Shown piece by piece: positions 1 through 9,147 of a DNA stretch of 64,000 bases (position 1 is its first letter; each line of letters begins with the position of its first letter). The notes beneath the pieces were generated by a model. It saw nothing but the letters and a program-made list of their open reading frames with translations, ran no database searches and was not told the origin of the DNA. The DNA comes from Candidatus Alcyoniella australis. GTDB taxonomy: Bacteria > Lernaellota > Lernaellaia > JAVCCG01 > Alcyoniellaceae. Location: NCBI GenBank assembly GCA_030765605.1, contig JAVCCG010000091.1:23364-87363 (forward strand), read 5' to 3'. The translations under genes were made by a program, and so were the position numbers.

Positions 1-112
1 CGAACGCCGAGGCGCAAAGCAGTGAAACAAAGGCCGCAAACGCATTGTGTGACAAATATTTACATTCAAAATCATATTGTTACCAACAGGGGGGATACTC
101 CATTCTATCTGT

Positions 113-157
113 AAAAAAACAAACGCCGAGGTGGCCGGCTGCCTTCCTCGACGTTTG
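113..157 (-). terminator. Intrinsic terminator after the minor pilin operon
   Basis: On the minus strand a 12-bp stem (arms 146-157 and 120-131, one G-U wobble) closes a 14-nt loop and is followed directly by seven T residues (119-113). It lies about 70 nt beyond the stop of the giant pilin gene. A second T run at 169-177 on the plus strand could make it partly bidirectional. Bases 1-112 hold nothing else I can support. Confidence 0.85.
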
Positions 158-224
158 CGATCCGTTGGTTTTTTTTTATTTGCCTAAGCGTTACTAAGCC
201 ACACTTAAGAATCCACTTTACTGG

Positions 225-3200
225 TTAATCACAGGTAGCCGGTCCGCCGAACGGCCACGGCCGATGGTTGAGACTCCACTCGCCGCCGTACTGATTGCAC
301 TCCAGTTGGTTCTGGCAGTCGTTGTCATCGTAGTTCATCACTGCCGGCGGCGGACACTGTCCGCAGAACTCGGTCACGCGAATCATGTCGTAGGCCTCGC
401 GCGTGGTGCCGTAGCCTTCGCAATTGCCGGCCCACCAGAACAGCGTACACCACAAGTCGCGCAGCTTGACAAACGGATTGGCGTAGATCCCGATGCGTCC
501 GGTTTCGTAGTCGTAGTCGTCGGTCGGCTCGAACGGTCCGTCGGGCCACACGCCGAGAATCACGCCGTTGGCGTCGTAACAAGCGTGGGAGTTGTCCGAG
601 CCGTAGGCCAATATCGGCGGCGTGTTGTACCAGCGGTACTGCCAATCCCAGGTTCTGTTGTTGTCCGGTGCGGCCCAGAAATAGACGTGGGTGGTGTCCG
701 CCCCGGGCAGGTCCGGGTTGGCGTTGGGCGCTGATGATTCGTCGCAGACGATGTAGAAGATGCTCCACCAGTCGTCGTCGGAGTAGGCGTTGATCTCGTT
801 CACCGCGCTCTTCTGCGGGGTGGCGTACGAGAACAGCGGCGCGTAGTTGGCGCCGGGCATCCGGTAGTAGGAGAGCGTACTGGCCAGGCAGTGATGCGTC
901 TCGGGATTGCCCCCATACTTGTAGGTGCAGTTGAAGTCCATCTCGATCTGGTAGTGATCGAAGCCTTTGCCCCAGTAGCTGGGGTCGTTGTTGTTGTGCC
1001 GTCCGCGGAAAGCCATGGACATCGAGTTGTCGTAATAGTGAATCGCGTCGCCCACCGGCGTATAGGGGTTATAGACCTTGGTGTGGTACTGCACCATGAT
1101 GTTCTTCATGTGGCAGCTGGTCGAGGTCGAGGTGTTGCCCCACCACTCCTTGTTTATGCCGTTGTTGTTCGACCACAAGAAGGTGTGGTTCTTGATGTAG
1201 GTCATGTCCTCGTAGCACGAGTCCCAGAAGTCGGTGACGCAGACCTCGAACAGCCACAGGTCGATGCAGAAGGCGCAAATGTTGTAGCCAAAGTCTCCGG
1301 TGAACTCGAAGATCAGGCTGAACAGGTAGCCCAGCAGGCCGTCGAAGTCGGTGCGCGCATACCCGCTGGGGTCGACCTCGAAGATATGGTCGCCGATGTA
1401 GAACTCCCAATGGACGTCGCCGAAGATCGTGCTGAACGAGATCGACCAGTCGAGCAAAATGAACTCGGCGCTCTCGAACGGATAGTCGCCCTCTTCGAAC
1501 TTGCCCTGACGGTTGGGGTTGCCGTTGTGATACAGCGGGTCGCCGTCATCCCGGGCCCACCACGACCAACTCATTTGATATTGGGCGTTAGCCGTGGGAT
1601 AGCCGCTGAGATCGTAATAGGGATGGGCGTCGACCGGCAGTCCCGAGGGCCAGCAGACCTGGTCGGCGAACCAGAACATCCGATCGTCCCATGGATATGT
1701 TGTTGACTGTCCCGGACGGTGCGAGTTGCACTGATCTTGGCCGACCCCGCCGCAGCAGGGCATGGTGCAGCTCGCGGGGCAGCCTGCGGGCCGCGGACAC
1801 TTGGCGCACTCATCGGTGCAGCTTGGGTCCCACTCCGCAGTCCCGTTGCCCGGGTGATCGATCATCGTGGTCACCGAGTACAGGTAGCGTTTCCCCGGGT
1901 CGACGTAGTTCCAGATCTCGAAGGTGCGGTAGGTCTGGTCGGTGATCTCCTGGATGCCGAAACCGCCGGCCGATTGCCAGCCGTCGGGGTCCTGGCCCGC
2001 CCAGACCACCTGGTCGAACTCGGCGTGCAGCGACCAGTCCTCGTCCCAGGTGCCGCCGGAGAACACGGTGGTCCACGGGAAGCGCTGTACGCGGTAGTAG
2101 ATGTTGTCCGCGGGCGTGGTGGTCTTGTTCGGGGTTGGGGTCTGATAGTCGCGGCAATAGGGCACCGCGTCGAATATCCAGAACTTGAGCTGGCCGGTAT
2201 CGCAGTCGTAGTTGGTCAACGGCGGGGAACAGGCAGCCGAGCGTAGACAGAAGGTGGCGATGTCAGGGAATCCCGCCGGATGGATCACGCCCAGGTTGAT
2301 CGTGCGCGTACAACCGACTTCGTCGCTGTACATCACCATGTACTCGTAGATCGTGCCCGGATCCTGGCCGATATAGCTGGCCGCGGGATAGTAGCCGTGG
2401 GTCGCCACCGCCACCGAGCCCATCATGCTGCTGTAGGTGACCTCGTCGACCAACTCCCAAGAGCCGACCACGTTCTCGCGAGCCAGCACTGTGAACAGGG
2501 TGCCGTCGGGCGGCAGTGGGCTGCTGAAGTGCCACTGAATGTCGATGGGCCCGACCAGGTTGCACTGCGAGGAGGTGGGCGGGTTCGCATCGAGGTCGAT
2601 GTACGTGGGCAGTTCGCCCTCTGCGCAATCCCAGGCCGATTCTCTGGGACAACTAAAGCTGTAGTTCCACGGCGCGTAGGCTCGACCCACGGTCGTGCCG
2701 CTTCCGTCGCCGTAGACCGCGGATACCGAGTAGACGTAGTTGTAGCTGTCCGCGGGAGTCGGGTTGGACGGGGCGTAGATCAGATTGTATTTGGGGTCCG
2801 TCGAATCGGTGGCCGGCGATACGGGGTTGCTCCAGTCCGGCTCCATGGTCGAGGTGACCGTGAACATCTTGTGCTCGTCGTCCTGCGGGTTGGTCGCCAG
2901 AGCGTTGGAGTCGTACCAATATAAGGTGTTGCCGCTTGCGGTCTGCGGCTTGGCCACGAACACGACCATATCGCTGTAGTTCGGGTCGCCGAACGCGTCG
3001 TAGAAGCCGTAGGGCTCCGGGGTGCGATAGATGTAGTAGTAGTTGGGAACCTCGCTGAATCCTCCGTCGTCCACGTCGTTGAGCGACTCGCCCCAGGTAA
3101 CCCTGAAACGTGCCGTGACATCGCCGTTGTGCATCACGGTCGAGGCGTCGTCGATCTCGAGGTCCGTCGGTGGGCTGAACGACGATCCGACTCCGAGGTT

Positions 3201-5198
3201 GGTCGATTTGCGGCCGCACGATTGAACGTCGAAGTAATCGCCGCAATCGGAGTTCATCGGTTCGGGATCGCTGAGGCACTCGGCGTATGTGCCGTCGCGC
3301 TCGTAGGCGCGGACCTCGTAGTAGTAACGGTATTCGTCGCCGTTGAGCCCCCACTGCTGCGAATCCAGCGGCAACATGCTGCCGCCGCCCTCGCCGCGGC
3401 CGGGGCTGCCGTCCTCGTCGAACCAGTAGTAACGCTCGTTGAACTTGAAGAACTGCGAGGGCGGACTGAGATCGTTCCGGCACTGCTCCACGGCGTCCCA
3501 GTCGCTCAGCGCGCTGTTGGCGCAGGAGGTGTCGGCGTCGTCAATATCGATCTTGGCGATCGGGACGTTGTCGACCTCGTATAGCTCGTTGGGCGCCGAA
3601 CGGTAGATCCAATACTCATCGACGTTGGGATCTTCTGTTCCGCCGGATTGGCTGGGTGACCAGTTGAGCATGATCGAGCCCCAGCGCGTTCCCGAGGCCG
3701 GCGGCTCGAAACCGGAAGTGGCGTAGCCGTAGAAGTCGTCGGTCTTGGGCTTGTTGGGGTGAATCTCGACCGCCGCCTCGGGCGCCGAGGTCAGCGCAGT
3801 GCTGCGCGAGTTGCCGCAGTCCACGGCATAGACCTGGTAGGTGTAGGAGATCGGGAAATCCGGATCGCCCCAATTGGCAACGATCGAGCGGTCGTACAAC
3901 ACGTAGCTCGCCTGGCCTGTGGCCGGCACGAAGGTATAGTACTGAAACGTGCCCGATCCGCCGCCCTCCTCGGGATTGAGCTTCTTATAGATGTCGTACC
4001 AGACAACGTCGTTGACGCCGGTGCCGTCGTCGGGCGAGCGGTCGAAGCTGATTCTCATCGCCCGACCGCACTCGTCGTTCTCGACATCGATGTTGGTCGG
4101 AGGCTCGGGCGGATCGCCGCAGTCCGGGTCGCGAAAGGTGCGCAGGTTGCGCGGGGCCACCGAGAGCCGCACCGTTGTCTCTAAAAACGGCGTGCCGTTG
4201 ACCGACGGCGCGTCGTAGTCCGGCTCCTTGGCGATCACCGTGGCCGAAACCTCGATGCGGTGAATCACGTCGTCGAGCAGGTTGTAGTCAAGCCGTCCGT
4301 TGGAGTTCAGATCCTCTCCGTCGTCGAGCTCGTCGTTGGCCGAAACGCCGCCCAAATCCTCGCTGTTGCTCGGGAATGATCCGTCCTGGTTGATAAACAC
4401 CGCGCCCTGCGGCGGCTTGAAGTTGATCTGATAGCCCGAGGACATCCAGGGATATCGCAAGCGATAGCTGTAGTTGCCGCGCAGCAGGTTGCCGATCTCG
4501 GTGCTGTCCAGCGAATCGTTGGGTGCGGACGTGTTGCCCCACAGGGTGTCGACCGTGGCGGGGTTGAGGTCGAAATCGCCCCAATACAAAAACAACGGCT
4601 GCGGATGTTCTCCGTTGGGATAGGTCATCGTGCCGTCGTCGTAGCGCAGACCGTAGGACATGATCGACGTGCGCCCGGGATCTTCGTTGTAAGACTGATA
4701 AAGCACACGATCGTCGTCGGAATAGGAGTAATCCAGGTTGGACATGAAGCCCACTGCGGGCTCGGCCAGGTAGAGGCGGAGCATCTCGGCCGACGATCCG
4801 TACCCCTCGGCGGGCGGATCGTAGCTGTATAAGGCGTCGAACTGATACGAGTCGGTGAACTCAGGCACTGCCTCGTCGTAGTTGGCGTTGAAGGCGATCT
4901 CGTAGGGCGCGGCCCAAATGATGGCGGGCTGCTCGGAGTTCGGCGGAACGTCCTTGCCGATCATCATCAGCAGATCGCGCGCCGATTCCACGGTCTGACG
5001 GCCGATCTGGTTGATCTCGACCAACCGCTCCTGCCGCATGACCTGCTGGGAGTGGGCGACGAACAGATAGTAGATCACTGCCACAAGGATCAACGCCAGC
5101 GCCAGGGCGACCAGCAGCTCGATGAGGCTGAACCCGGATTGGCGTCTCGAAGCGGCTTTGCCTGATCTTTTACACATCAGCATATCAACGTCTCTCAT
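225..5198 (-). CDS. Giant PilW-like minor pilin with fibronectin type III-like repeats
   Basis: A 1657-residue prepilin. After a short basic leader a class III prepilin motif (SGFSLIELLVALALAL, about residues 21-36) gives the peptidase site and the N-terminal pilin helix, so it should be cut and methylated by the PilD-type peptidase encoded at 13257-14057. Classical PilW proteins are about 250-350 residues. Here the helix is followed by a PilW-like stretch, then at least three fibronectin III-like segments (about 365-480, 500-680 and 680-860, each with PPT/PTD-type starts and W..YxIYR strands). A long Cys- and Trp-rich C-terminal half resembles nothing I recognise. It is the last gene of the pilin cluster, 6 nt after the PilX-like gene. 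A role at the pilus tip or as an adhesin is inferred. An in-frame ATG five codons downstream is an alternative start. Confidence 0.8.
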   Translation of the reverse strand: MRDVDMLMCKRSGKAASRRQSGFSLIELLVALALALILVAVIYYLFVAHSQQVMRQERLVEINQIGRQTVESARDLLMMIGKDVPPNSEQPAIIWAAPYEIAFNANYDEAVPEFTDSYQFDALYSYDPPAEGYGSSAEMLRLYLAEPAVGFMSNLDYSYSDDDRVLYQSYNEDPGRTSIMSYGLRYDDGTMTYPNGEHPQPLFLYWGDFDLNPATVDTLWGNTSAPNDSLDSTEIGNLLRGNYSYRLRYPWMSSGYQINFKPPQGAVFINQDGSFPSNSEDLGGVSANDELDDGEDLNSNGRLDYNLLDDVIHRIEVSATVIAKEPDYDAPSVNGTPFLETTVRLSVAPRNLRTFRDPDCGDPPEPPTNIDVENDECGRAMRISFDRSPDDGTGVNDVVWYDIYKKLNPEEGGGSGTFQYYTFVPATGQASYVLYDRSIVANWGDPDFPISYTYQVYAVDCGNSRSTALTSAPEAAVEIHPNKPKTDDFYGYATSGFEPPASGTRWGSIMLNWSPSQSGGTEDPNVDEYWIYRSAPNELYEVDNVPIAKIDIDDADTSCANSALSDWDAVEQCRNDLSPPSQFFKFNERYYWFDEDGSPGRGEGGGSMLPLDSQQWGLNGDEYRYYYEVRAYERDGTYAECLSDPEPMNSDCGDYFDVQSCGRKSTNLGVGSSFSPPTDLEIDDASTVMHNGDVTARFRVTWGESLNDVDDGGFSEVPNYYYIYRTPEPYGFYDAFGDPNYSDMVVFVAKPQTASGNTLYWYDSNALATNPQDDEHKMFTVTSTMEPDWSNPVSPATDSTDPKYNLIYAPSNPTPADSYNYVYSVSAVYGDGSGTTVGRAYAPWNYSFSCPRESAWDCAEGELPTYIDLDANPPTSSQCNLVGPIDIQWHFSSPLPPDGTLFTVLARENVVGSWELVDEVTYSSMMGSVAVATHGYYPAASYIGQDPGTIYEYMVMYSDEVGCTRTINLGVIHPAGFPDIATFCLRSAACSPPLTNYDCDTGQLKFWIFDAVPYCRDYQTPTPNKTTTPADNIYYRVQRFPWTTVFSGGTWDEDWSLHAEFDQVVWAGQDPDGWQSAGGFGIQEITDQTYRTFEIWNYVDPGKRYLYSVTTMIDHPGNGTAEWDPSCTDECAKCPRPAGCPASCTMPCCGGVGQDQCNSHRPGQSTTYPWDDRMFWFADQVCWPSGLPVDAHPYYDLSGYPTANAQYQMSWSWWARDDGDPLYHNGNPNRQGKFEEGDYPFESAEFILLDWSISFSTIFGDVHWEFYIGDHIFEVDPSGYARTDFDGLLGYLFSLIFEFTGDFGYNICAFCIDLWLFEVCVTDFWDSCYEDMTYIKNHTFLWSNNNGINKEWWGNTSTSTSCHMKNIMVQYHTKVYNPYTPVGDAIHYYDNSMSMAFRGRHNNNDPSYWGKGFDHYQIEMDFNCTYKYGGNPETHHCLASTLSYYRMPGANYAPLFSYATPQKSAVNEINAYSDDDWWSIFYIVCDESSAPNANPDLPGADTTHVYFWAAPDNNRTWDWQYRWYNTPPILAYGSDNSHACYDANGVILGVWPDGPFEPTDDYDYETGRIGIYANPFVKLRDLWCTLFWWAGNCEGYGTTREAYDMIRVTEFCGQCPPPAVMNYDDNDCQNQLECNQYGGEWSLNHRPWPFGGPATCD

Positions 5199-5204
5199 CT
5201 GCGA

Positions 5205-7643
5205 TTACCAGCAATTGCCGGCGTGGTCCAGGCACCCGGCGTCATCAACGCCGATCGGTTCCCAGGAAACTATCCGGTAATCGCCGTTGCCGTATGGGAT
5301 TCCTCTGCCAGTGCCGCTTTTATCCACCGAGAACGGCGGATGTGCGTATTTCAGCCGGGGGTCGTGGACCACATTGACCATCTCGAAACCCATCAGGTTG
5401 CAGCCGTCGGTCACCGGCTGAGGTTCTCCGCCGCCGGCCGACGGGTTGTAAATCTCGTTGTAGATTTCGTTGTTGCTATAGGTCTGGCCGTTGGTGCAGG
5501 CCGACGAGCCGGAAACGCCCGCGGTGTAGAAGTCGTAGTTCAGCCGGCCGGGATAGTACTGGTAGACCGAGCCGACGATTCGTAGGGTGCCCGACTGGTT
5601 GGCCATCGGCACGAAGGCGTTGGCGCCGTCCAGATATGGTGTGCCGGTCCAGGGATCGGCCAGGAACGGGTTGGGGCGCGAGCTGGTGCCCTCAAAAGTG
5701 CGGGGCATGGCGTAGAACCCGGAGCGGAAGGCCTCGAGCTCGTCGCGTTGGGCCGAGGTGAGCGAGGCCGTGCTGTAGGGGCTGATACAGCTCACCGTCG
5801 GCACGGAGCCGGTGCCCACGGTGCAGAAGCGACCAAAGGAGACCAGCATCGCCTGGATGTCCTCCGATCCGTCGTCGTCGGTGATCGGATCGGCATGGTG
5901 GTCGTAGTTGCCGGTGGGCTGGAACCAGCCGGTGCCGTTCTGGGCGTCGGACCAGTCGTCGAGGTAGATCTCGTGCTGGTTCAGCACGTTTTTCTTCGGA
6001 TAGCTTTGGGGAATCACGATCCGGCCGCCGGCCACGAGCATCAGCATGTCGATGTCGTCCGGGTCGGTGTAGCTCTCGGGCATGCTGGGGATCGGGCTCT
6101 GTTCGTACTCGATCTCGTGGTCGAGGTAGATATCGCCGGTGGCGATCAAGGTCACGCTGCCGTCGACGATGCCCGAGACGATCGCGTCGCCGTAGACCAC
6201 GATGATCCCGGTGCGCGTGCCCGAGCAGCCCGAGATCGTGCTGTCGCGGCTGGGAACGTAGAGGAAGTCGAAGCCCGGCATGACGTCCTCGGTGTCGTAG
6301 GGCCGGAACGTGGCGCCGCCCGAGGTGTTGGCCCGAGTACCGTCACAGCTCTTGGCGTTACCACTGATCCAGCTTGCACCGCTGGTCCAGATCTCGCCGC
6401 CCTGGGCGATCATCTTGGCATGACGCCGGGCCGCGGTGTCGCCGTAGAATGCGGCCTCGAGGTCGTTGATGTCGGTCTTGTCGAAGGGGATCCGCCAGAC
6501 CATCATGATCCCCTTATCGTTCGGATCCTGGGCCACGCCGTCGTTGATCGAGGGCGTGATCGCCGAGGCCACCCTTGAGTTGAACTCGTAATTGCATAAG
6601 CCGCCGGCCCAGTTGCATGTCGGGTCGCTGGTGTCCAGGTCGTTGCGGAATAGAATGCGGTAGGCCGTGTCGGCGGCCGGTTTCTCGAGGATCAGATCGG
6701 CGTTGCGACGCAGCCAAGTCGTGCTGGTGCTGGTGACCATCGCGCCGTAGCTCGGCCCGGCGTTGGTTTGGGCCGATTCAACTATACCGCGGGTGAACAC
6801 CGGATGATGCTCGGTGCGCGAGCCGCCCAGGGACTGGTTGCGCGAGTTTTGGTACTGGACGCCGGAGAGCGTGCCGAAGTGAAAGTCGTCGGGCTGGCGC
6901 CAGGAGACCTCGCCCACGATCCGCGGCCAGCCGCGGAACAGCGGGCGGCGGTTGTTGCCGCGGTCCACGCTTAAATAGACATCGCCGGTGATCGTGTCGC
7001 CGGTGTTGAACGTCTCGGTGCAGTTGCGCAGCAGGTGATAGTCGTCGTTGTGCGAGGAGCCGACGTAGCAGTCGTGGCTGGAGCGGAAACGGTTGTAGGG
7101 CGTCCAGTAGTAGGTGAACCAGGCGTAATCCCACCAGGCGCGCGCGCTGACCTTGAAGCGGAAGGCGCGGGCGAAGTTGGTGGAGGGCACCTCGAGCTTG
7201 ACGTCGATGTACATGTCGTTGGACAGCCGCCGGTCGTGGGGTCCCTCCCAGTCGCGCATGTCGACCCAGGCGTTGGCCTGCAGGTCGCTGTTGATTTCTA
7301 CGCTGGAGTCATCGACCTCGAGCACCCCGGCGTCTTCGACGACCCGGATCGCCGAGATCTGGTCAGAGACCTGGTCGGGATCGATCCGCAGCACGCCGTA
7401 GGGGCCGTAGCTGCGATAGTAGAAATGGTTGATCACGCGGTCGGCGACCTGCTCGGCGTAGAAGAACATCAGGTCGGCCTCGCCCTCGTTGGTCACCAGG
7501 CGCGTCTCAGTCATCGAGGTGGCCATGGCCAGGATTCCTAGGGTAAGAATCATGAACATGATCAGCATGGCGGCGACCAGAGCAAAACCCTGTTGCCCCT
7601 TGAAACGTTCCCTGTCGATTTTCGTGCCGCTGTCCTGGCGCAT
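5205..7643 (-). CDS. Large PilX-like minor pilin
   Basis: An 812-residue protein whose N-terminus (QQGFALVAAMLIMFMILTLG) matches the PilX N-terminal pilin helix, a type III-like hydrophobic segment after a short basic leader. Normal PilX is about 150-250 residues, so the body is several times larger. The rest is an extracellular domain rich in Tyr, Trp, Asp and Gly, with scattered Cys, and I cannot assign it to a family. The ATG at 7643 is preferred because AGAAGG lies 7 nt upstream. A TTG two codons earlier overlaps the stop of the upstream PilV-like gene. The position between PilV-like and PilW-like genes matches the usual pilVWX order and supports a role in pilus assembly or priming. Confidence 0.75.
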   Translation of the reverse strand: MRQDSGTKIDRERFKGQQGFALVAAMLIMFMILTLGILAMATSMTETRLVTNEGEADLMFFYAEQVADRVINHFYYRSYGPYGVLRIDPDQVSDQISAIRVVEDAGVLEVDDSSVEINSDLQANAWVDMRDWEGPHDRRLSNDMYIDVKLEVPSTNFARAFRFKVSARAWWDYAWFTYYWTPYNRFRSSHDCYVGSSHNDDYHLLRNCTETFNTGDTITGDVYLSVDRGNNRRPLFRGWPRIVGEVSWRQPDDFHFGTLSGVQYQNSRNQSLGGSRTEHHPVFTRGIVESAQTNAGPSYGAMVTSTSTTWLRRNADLILEKPAADTAYRILFRNDLDTSDPTCNWAGGLCNYEFNSRVASAITPSINDGVAQDPNDKGIMMVWRIPFDKTDINDLEAAFYGDTAARRHAKMIAQGGEIWTSGASWISGNAKSCDGTRANTSGGATFRPYDTEDVMPGFDFLYVPSRDSTISGCSGTRTGIIVVYGDAIVSGIVDGSVTLIATGDIYLDHEIEYEQSPIPSMPESYTDPDDIDMLMLVAGGRIVIPQSYPKKNVLNQHEIYLDDWSDAQNGTGWFQPTGNYDHHADPITDDDGSEDIQAMLVSFGRFCTVGTGSVPTVSCISPYSTASLTSAQRDELEAFRSGFYAMPRTFEGTSSRPNPFLADPWTGTPYLDGANAFVPMANQSGTLRIVGSVYQYYPGRLNYDFYTAGVSGSSACTNGQTYSNNEIYNEIYNPSAGGGEPQPVTDGCNLMGFEMVNVVHDPRLKYAHPPFSVDKSGTGRGIPYGNGDYRIVSWEPIGVDDAGCLDHAGNCW

Positions 7644-7645
7644 GC

Positions 7646-8242
7646 TCAACCCTTCTTAAGATACTGGTAGCGATCTATCGAGTGCCCGCCGAAACGATCG
7701 ATCCAGGTCACGGTCACCAGCACCATGCGGAAATCCTCGCCGCGATATTGGTTGGATCCGCAGCCGCTGGCGGTTACCGTTCCCGAGTTAAGCAGCACTC
7801 CCCCCGGGTCGCCCTCGTTGAGGTTGCGCGCGGCGCCGTTGCCGGTGTTGCCAAAGAGGATCGCGGTGCCGCAGTCGGCGGTGGTGCCGTTGGTGTAGAC
7901 GCTGGTGCTGCGCGTGAAGCTCAGCGGGCTGTTGGTCACCGATACGGTCTCGTTGCCATAGAGCGTGGTGTTGCTTCCCGAGGCCGAGCCGCGATTGGAC
8001 GTGCTGTAATCGTAGTAGATCGGCCAGGACTTGACGTGCTCGAGCTTCTGCACCGCGAGTTGGTTGGCCAGGCCGCGGTTGCGGGCCAGGGTGTTGGACT
8101 TGATGTTGAACAGCAACGCCGGGATCAGCGCCAAGATGCCGACGGTTAAGATCCCCATCGCCACCACCACCTCGATCAGCGTAAAGCCCGCGCGGTCCCG
8201 GCCGCCGTTCCGCCTGGAGATACGCCTGGTGATCACTTCCAT
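7646..8242 (-). CDS. PilV-like minor pilin (copy 2)
   Basis: A 198-residue prepilin with the motif AGFTLIEVVVAMGILTVGIL near residue 20, typical of PilV/GspI-type minor pilins. The rest carries two short Cys-containing regions (TADCGTAIL and SGCGSNQY). The reading frame stays open further upstream, but the ATG at 8242, overlapping the FimT stop by 10 nt, gives a normal short leader before the prepilin motif and implies translational coupling. It is a close paralogue of the gene at 9148-9735: the N-terminal helix through NQLAVQKLEH is nearly identical and the Cys motifs are shared. The downstream PilX-like gene starts within a few nt of its stop. Confidence 0.85.
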   Translation of the reverse strand: MEVITRRISRRNGGRDRAGFTLIEVVVAMGILTVGILALIPALLFNIKSNTLARNRGLANQLAVQKLEHVKSWPIYYDYSTSNRGSASGSNTTLYGNETVSVTNSPLSFTRSTSVYTNGTTADCGTAILFGNTGNGAARNLNEGDPGGVLLNSGTVTASGCGSNQYRGEDFRMVLVTVTWIDRFGGHSIDRYQYLKKG

Positions 8243-8904
8243 CCCCAGCGATAGTACTTCCAGCCGCGGATCTGTCCTGAGGGCGCCAGCCAGTCGACCG
8301 CGCGCATCCGGTCGTCGCGCATGCCCGATAGGCTGGTGTCGATGGTTGGTATCAGGTAGACCACCCCGGTCTGACTGGCCGTGCCGTCGCGGTGGAAGCT
8401 CACTTTCTGATTGCTCACGCCGGGGCACTCACCCCAACCCGAATCGTAGATGTTGATCGCGCAGGGGATCGGCGTGGCATGCGGAGGAACGCCCACGGGC
8501 ACGCTGGGCGTGCTCATGTAGCCAAAGGTGATCCCGGACTGCAGATAGTAGGTCTGGATCTGATCGTCGTAAACGCCGTCGCCGTCGGTGTCCAGGCCGT
8601 AGGTATAGCGATCGTTGTCGTTGTCGAACACGACCACCCAGTCGCGGCCGTCGCGGATCGCCCTGGCGCGCACAATGCGCATGTGACCCGCCAGGTCGCG
8701 CATCGAGGCGTTGCAGCGAATCTGAAGCCGATAACCCATGATCGAGAGAAAACCGATGGCCGCGATGATCGAGATCAGCGCGATCACCACCATCAGCTCG
8801 ATTAGTGAGAATCCTCGATCCTCGTCTTCGGTATCAGCGGGGCTTGTATGTTTGGGCTGGTCCGTATCTTTCGTCTCGACCAGCTCGTCCGATTTGGAGG
8901 GCAT
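8233..8904 (-). CDS. FimT/GspH-like prepilin
   Basis: A 223-residue prepilin with an unusually long, charged 30-residue leader rich in Asp, Glu and Lys, then RGFSLIELMVVIALISIIAAIGF. The pattern that follows (MRDLAGHMRIVRARAIRDGRDWVVVFD) is typical of GspH/FimT pseudopilins. Residues around 95-110 (DNDNDRYTYGLDTDGDGVYDD) are Asp-rich and could bind calcium. GGGGAG sits 6 nt before the ATG. It heads the fimT-pilV-pilX-pilW run, behind a strong sigma-54 promoter at 8950-8965 that leaves a leader of roughly 35 nt. In other bacteria such pseudopilins prime pilus assembly or bind DNA; which applies here is unknown. Confidence 0.85.
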   Translation of the reverse strand: MPSKSDELVETKDTDQPKHTSPADTEDEDRGFSLIELMVVIALISIIAAIGFLSIMGYRLQIRCNASMRDLAGHMRIVRARAIRDGRDWVVVFDNDNDRYTYGLDTDGDGVYDDQIQTYYLQSGITFGYMSTPSVPVGVPPHATPIPCAINIYDSGWGECPGVSNQKVSFHRDGTASQTGVVYLIPTIDTSLSGMRDDRMRAVDWLAPSGQIRGWKYYRWGWK

Positions 8905-8920
8905 GCTATTCTCCCCATAG

Positions 8921-8940
8921 TAGACGGCTCTATCCGTCTA
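8921..8940 (-). promoter_or_regulatory. Hairpin in the fimT leader
   Basis: A perfect 7-bp inverted repeat (TAGACGG, 6-nt spacer, CCGTCTA) lies between the predicted sigma-54 start site (about 8939) and the GGGGAG ribosome binding site. It would form a hairpin at the very 5' end of the transcript, so a stabilising or translational role is plausible but unproven. Confidence 0.5.
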
Positions 8941-8949
8941 AATTAATCC

Positions 8950-8965
8950 AGCAAGCACTATGCCA
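8950..8965 (-). promoter_or_regulatory. Sigma-54 promoter of the fimT-pilV-pilX-pilW operon
   Basis: Read on the minus strand the sequence is TGGCATAGTGCTTGCT. It matches the RpoN consensus TGGCAC-N5-TTGCW at all positions except the last base of the -24 element, with the essential GG-N10-GC spacing exact. The predicted start is about 8939, 35 nt before the fimT ATG. The NtrC-family activator and sensor kinase at 10146-13260 are the natural regulators. Confidence 0.75.
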
Positions 8966-9069
8966 TGCGTGCCCCTTGTCTACAAATCGATTTTTTATCA
9001 AATATTTTCCAGCCTTGCAATAATAAATCGTATGTGTTTTATCCCCTAGCCGCTCCCAAGGTGTGGCAA

Positions 9070-9088
9070 CTATGCAAAGTTTGCATAG
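9070..9088. promoter_or_regulatory. Perfect 19-bp palindrome, candidate enhancer site
   Basis: CTATGCAAAGTTTGCATAG is a perfect 9+1+9 palindrome centred about 140 bp upstream of the predicted sigma-54 start of the fimT operon. That distance is typical for binding sites of NtrC-family activators. It has no following T tract, so a terminator is unlikely. Assignment to the PilR-like protein is inference. Confidence 0.6.
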
Positions 9089-9147
9089 CACTCGTCCCAG
9101 ATAGCCACAAATCAACGGCTACCATAATGTTGCCTCATGCCGAGGAA

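Noticed and set aside
8930..9115. Small minus-strand frame between the PilV-like copy and fimT
   Set aside because: It covers the sigma-54 promoter and the palindrome, lacks a ribosome site and has no recognisable protein pattern.
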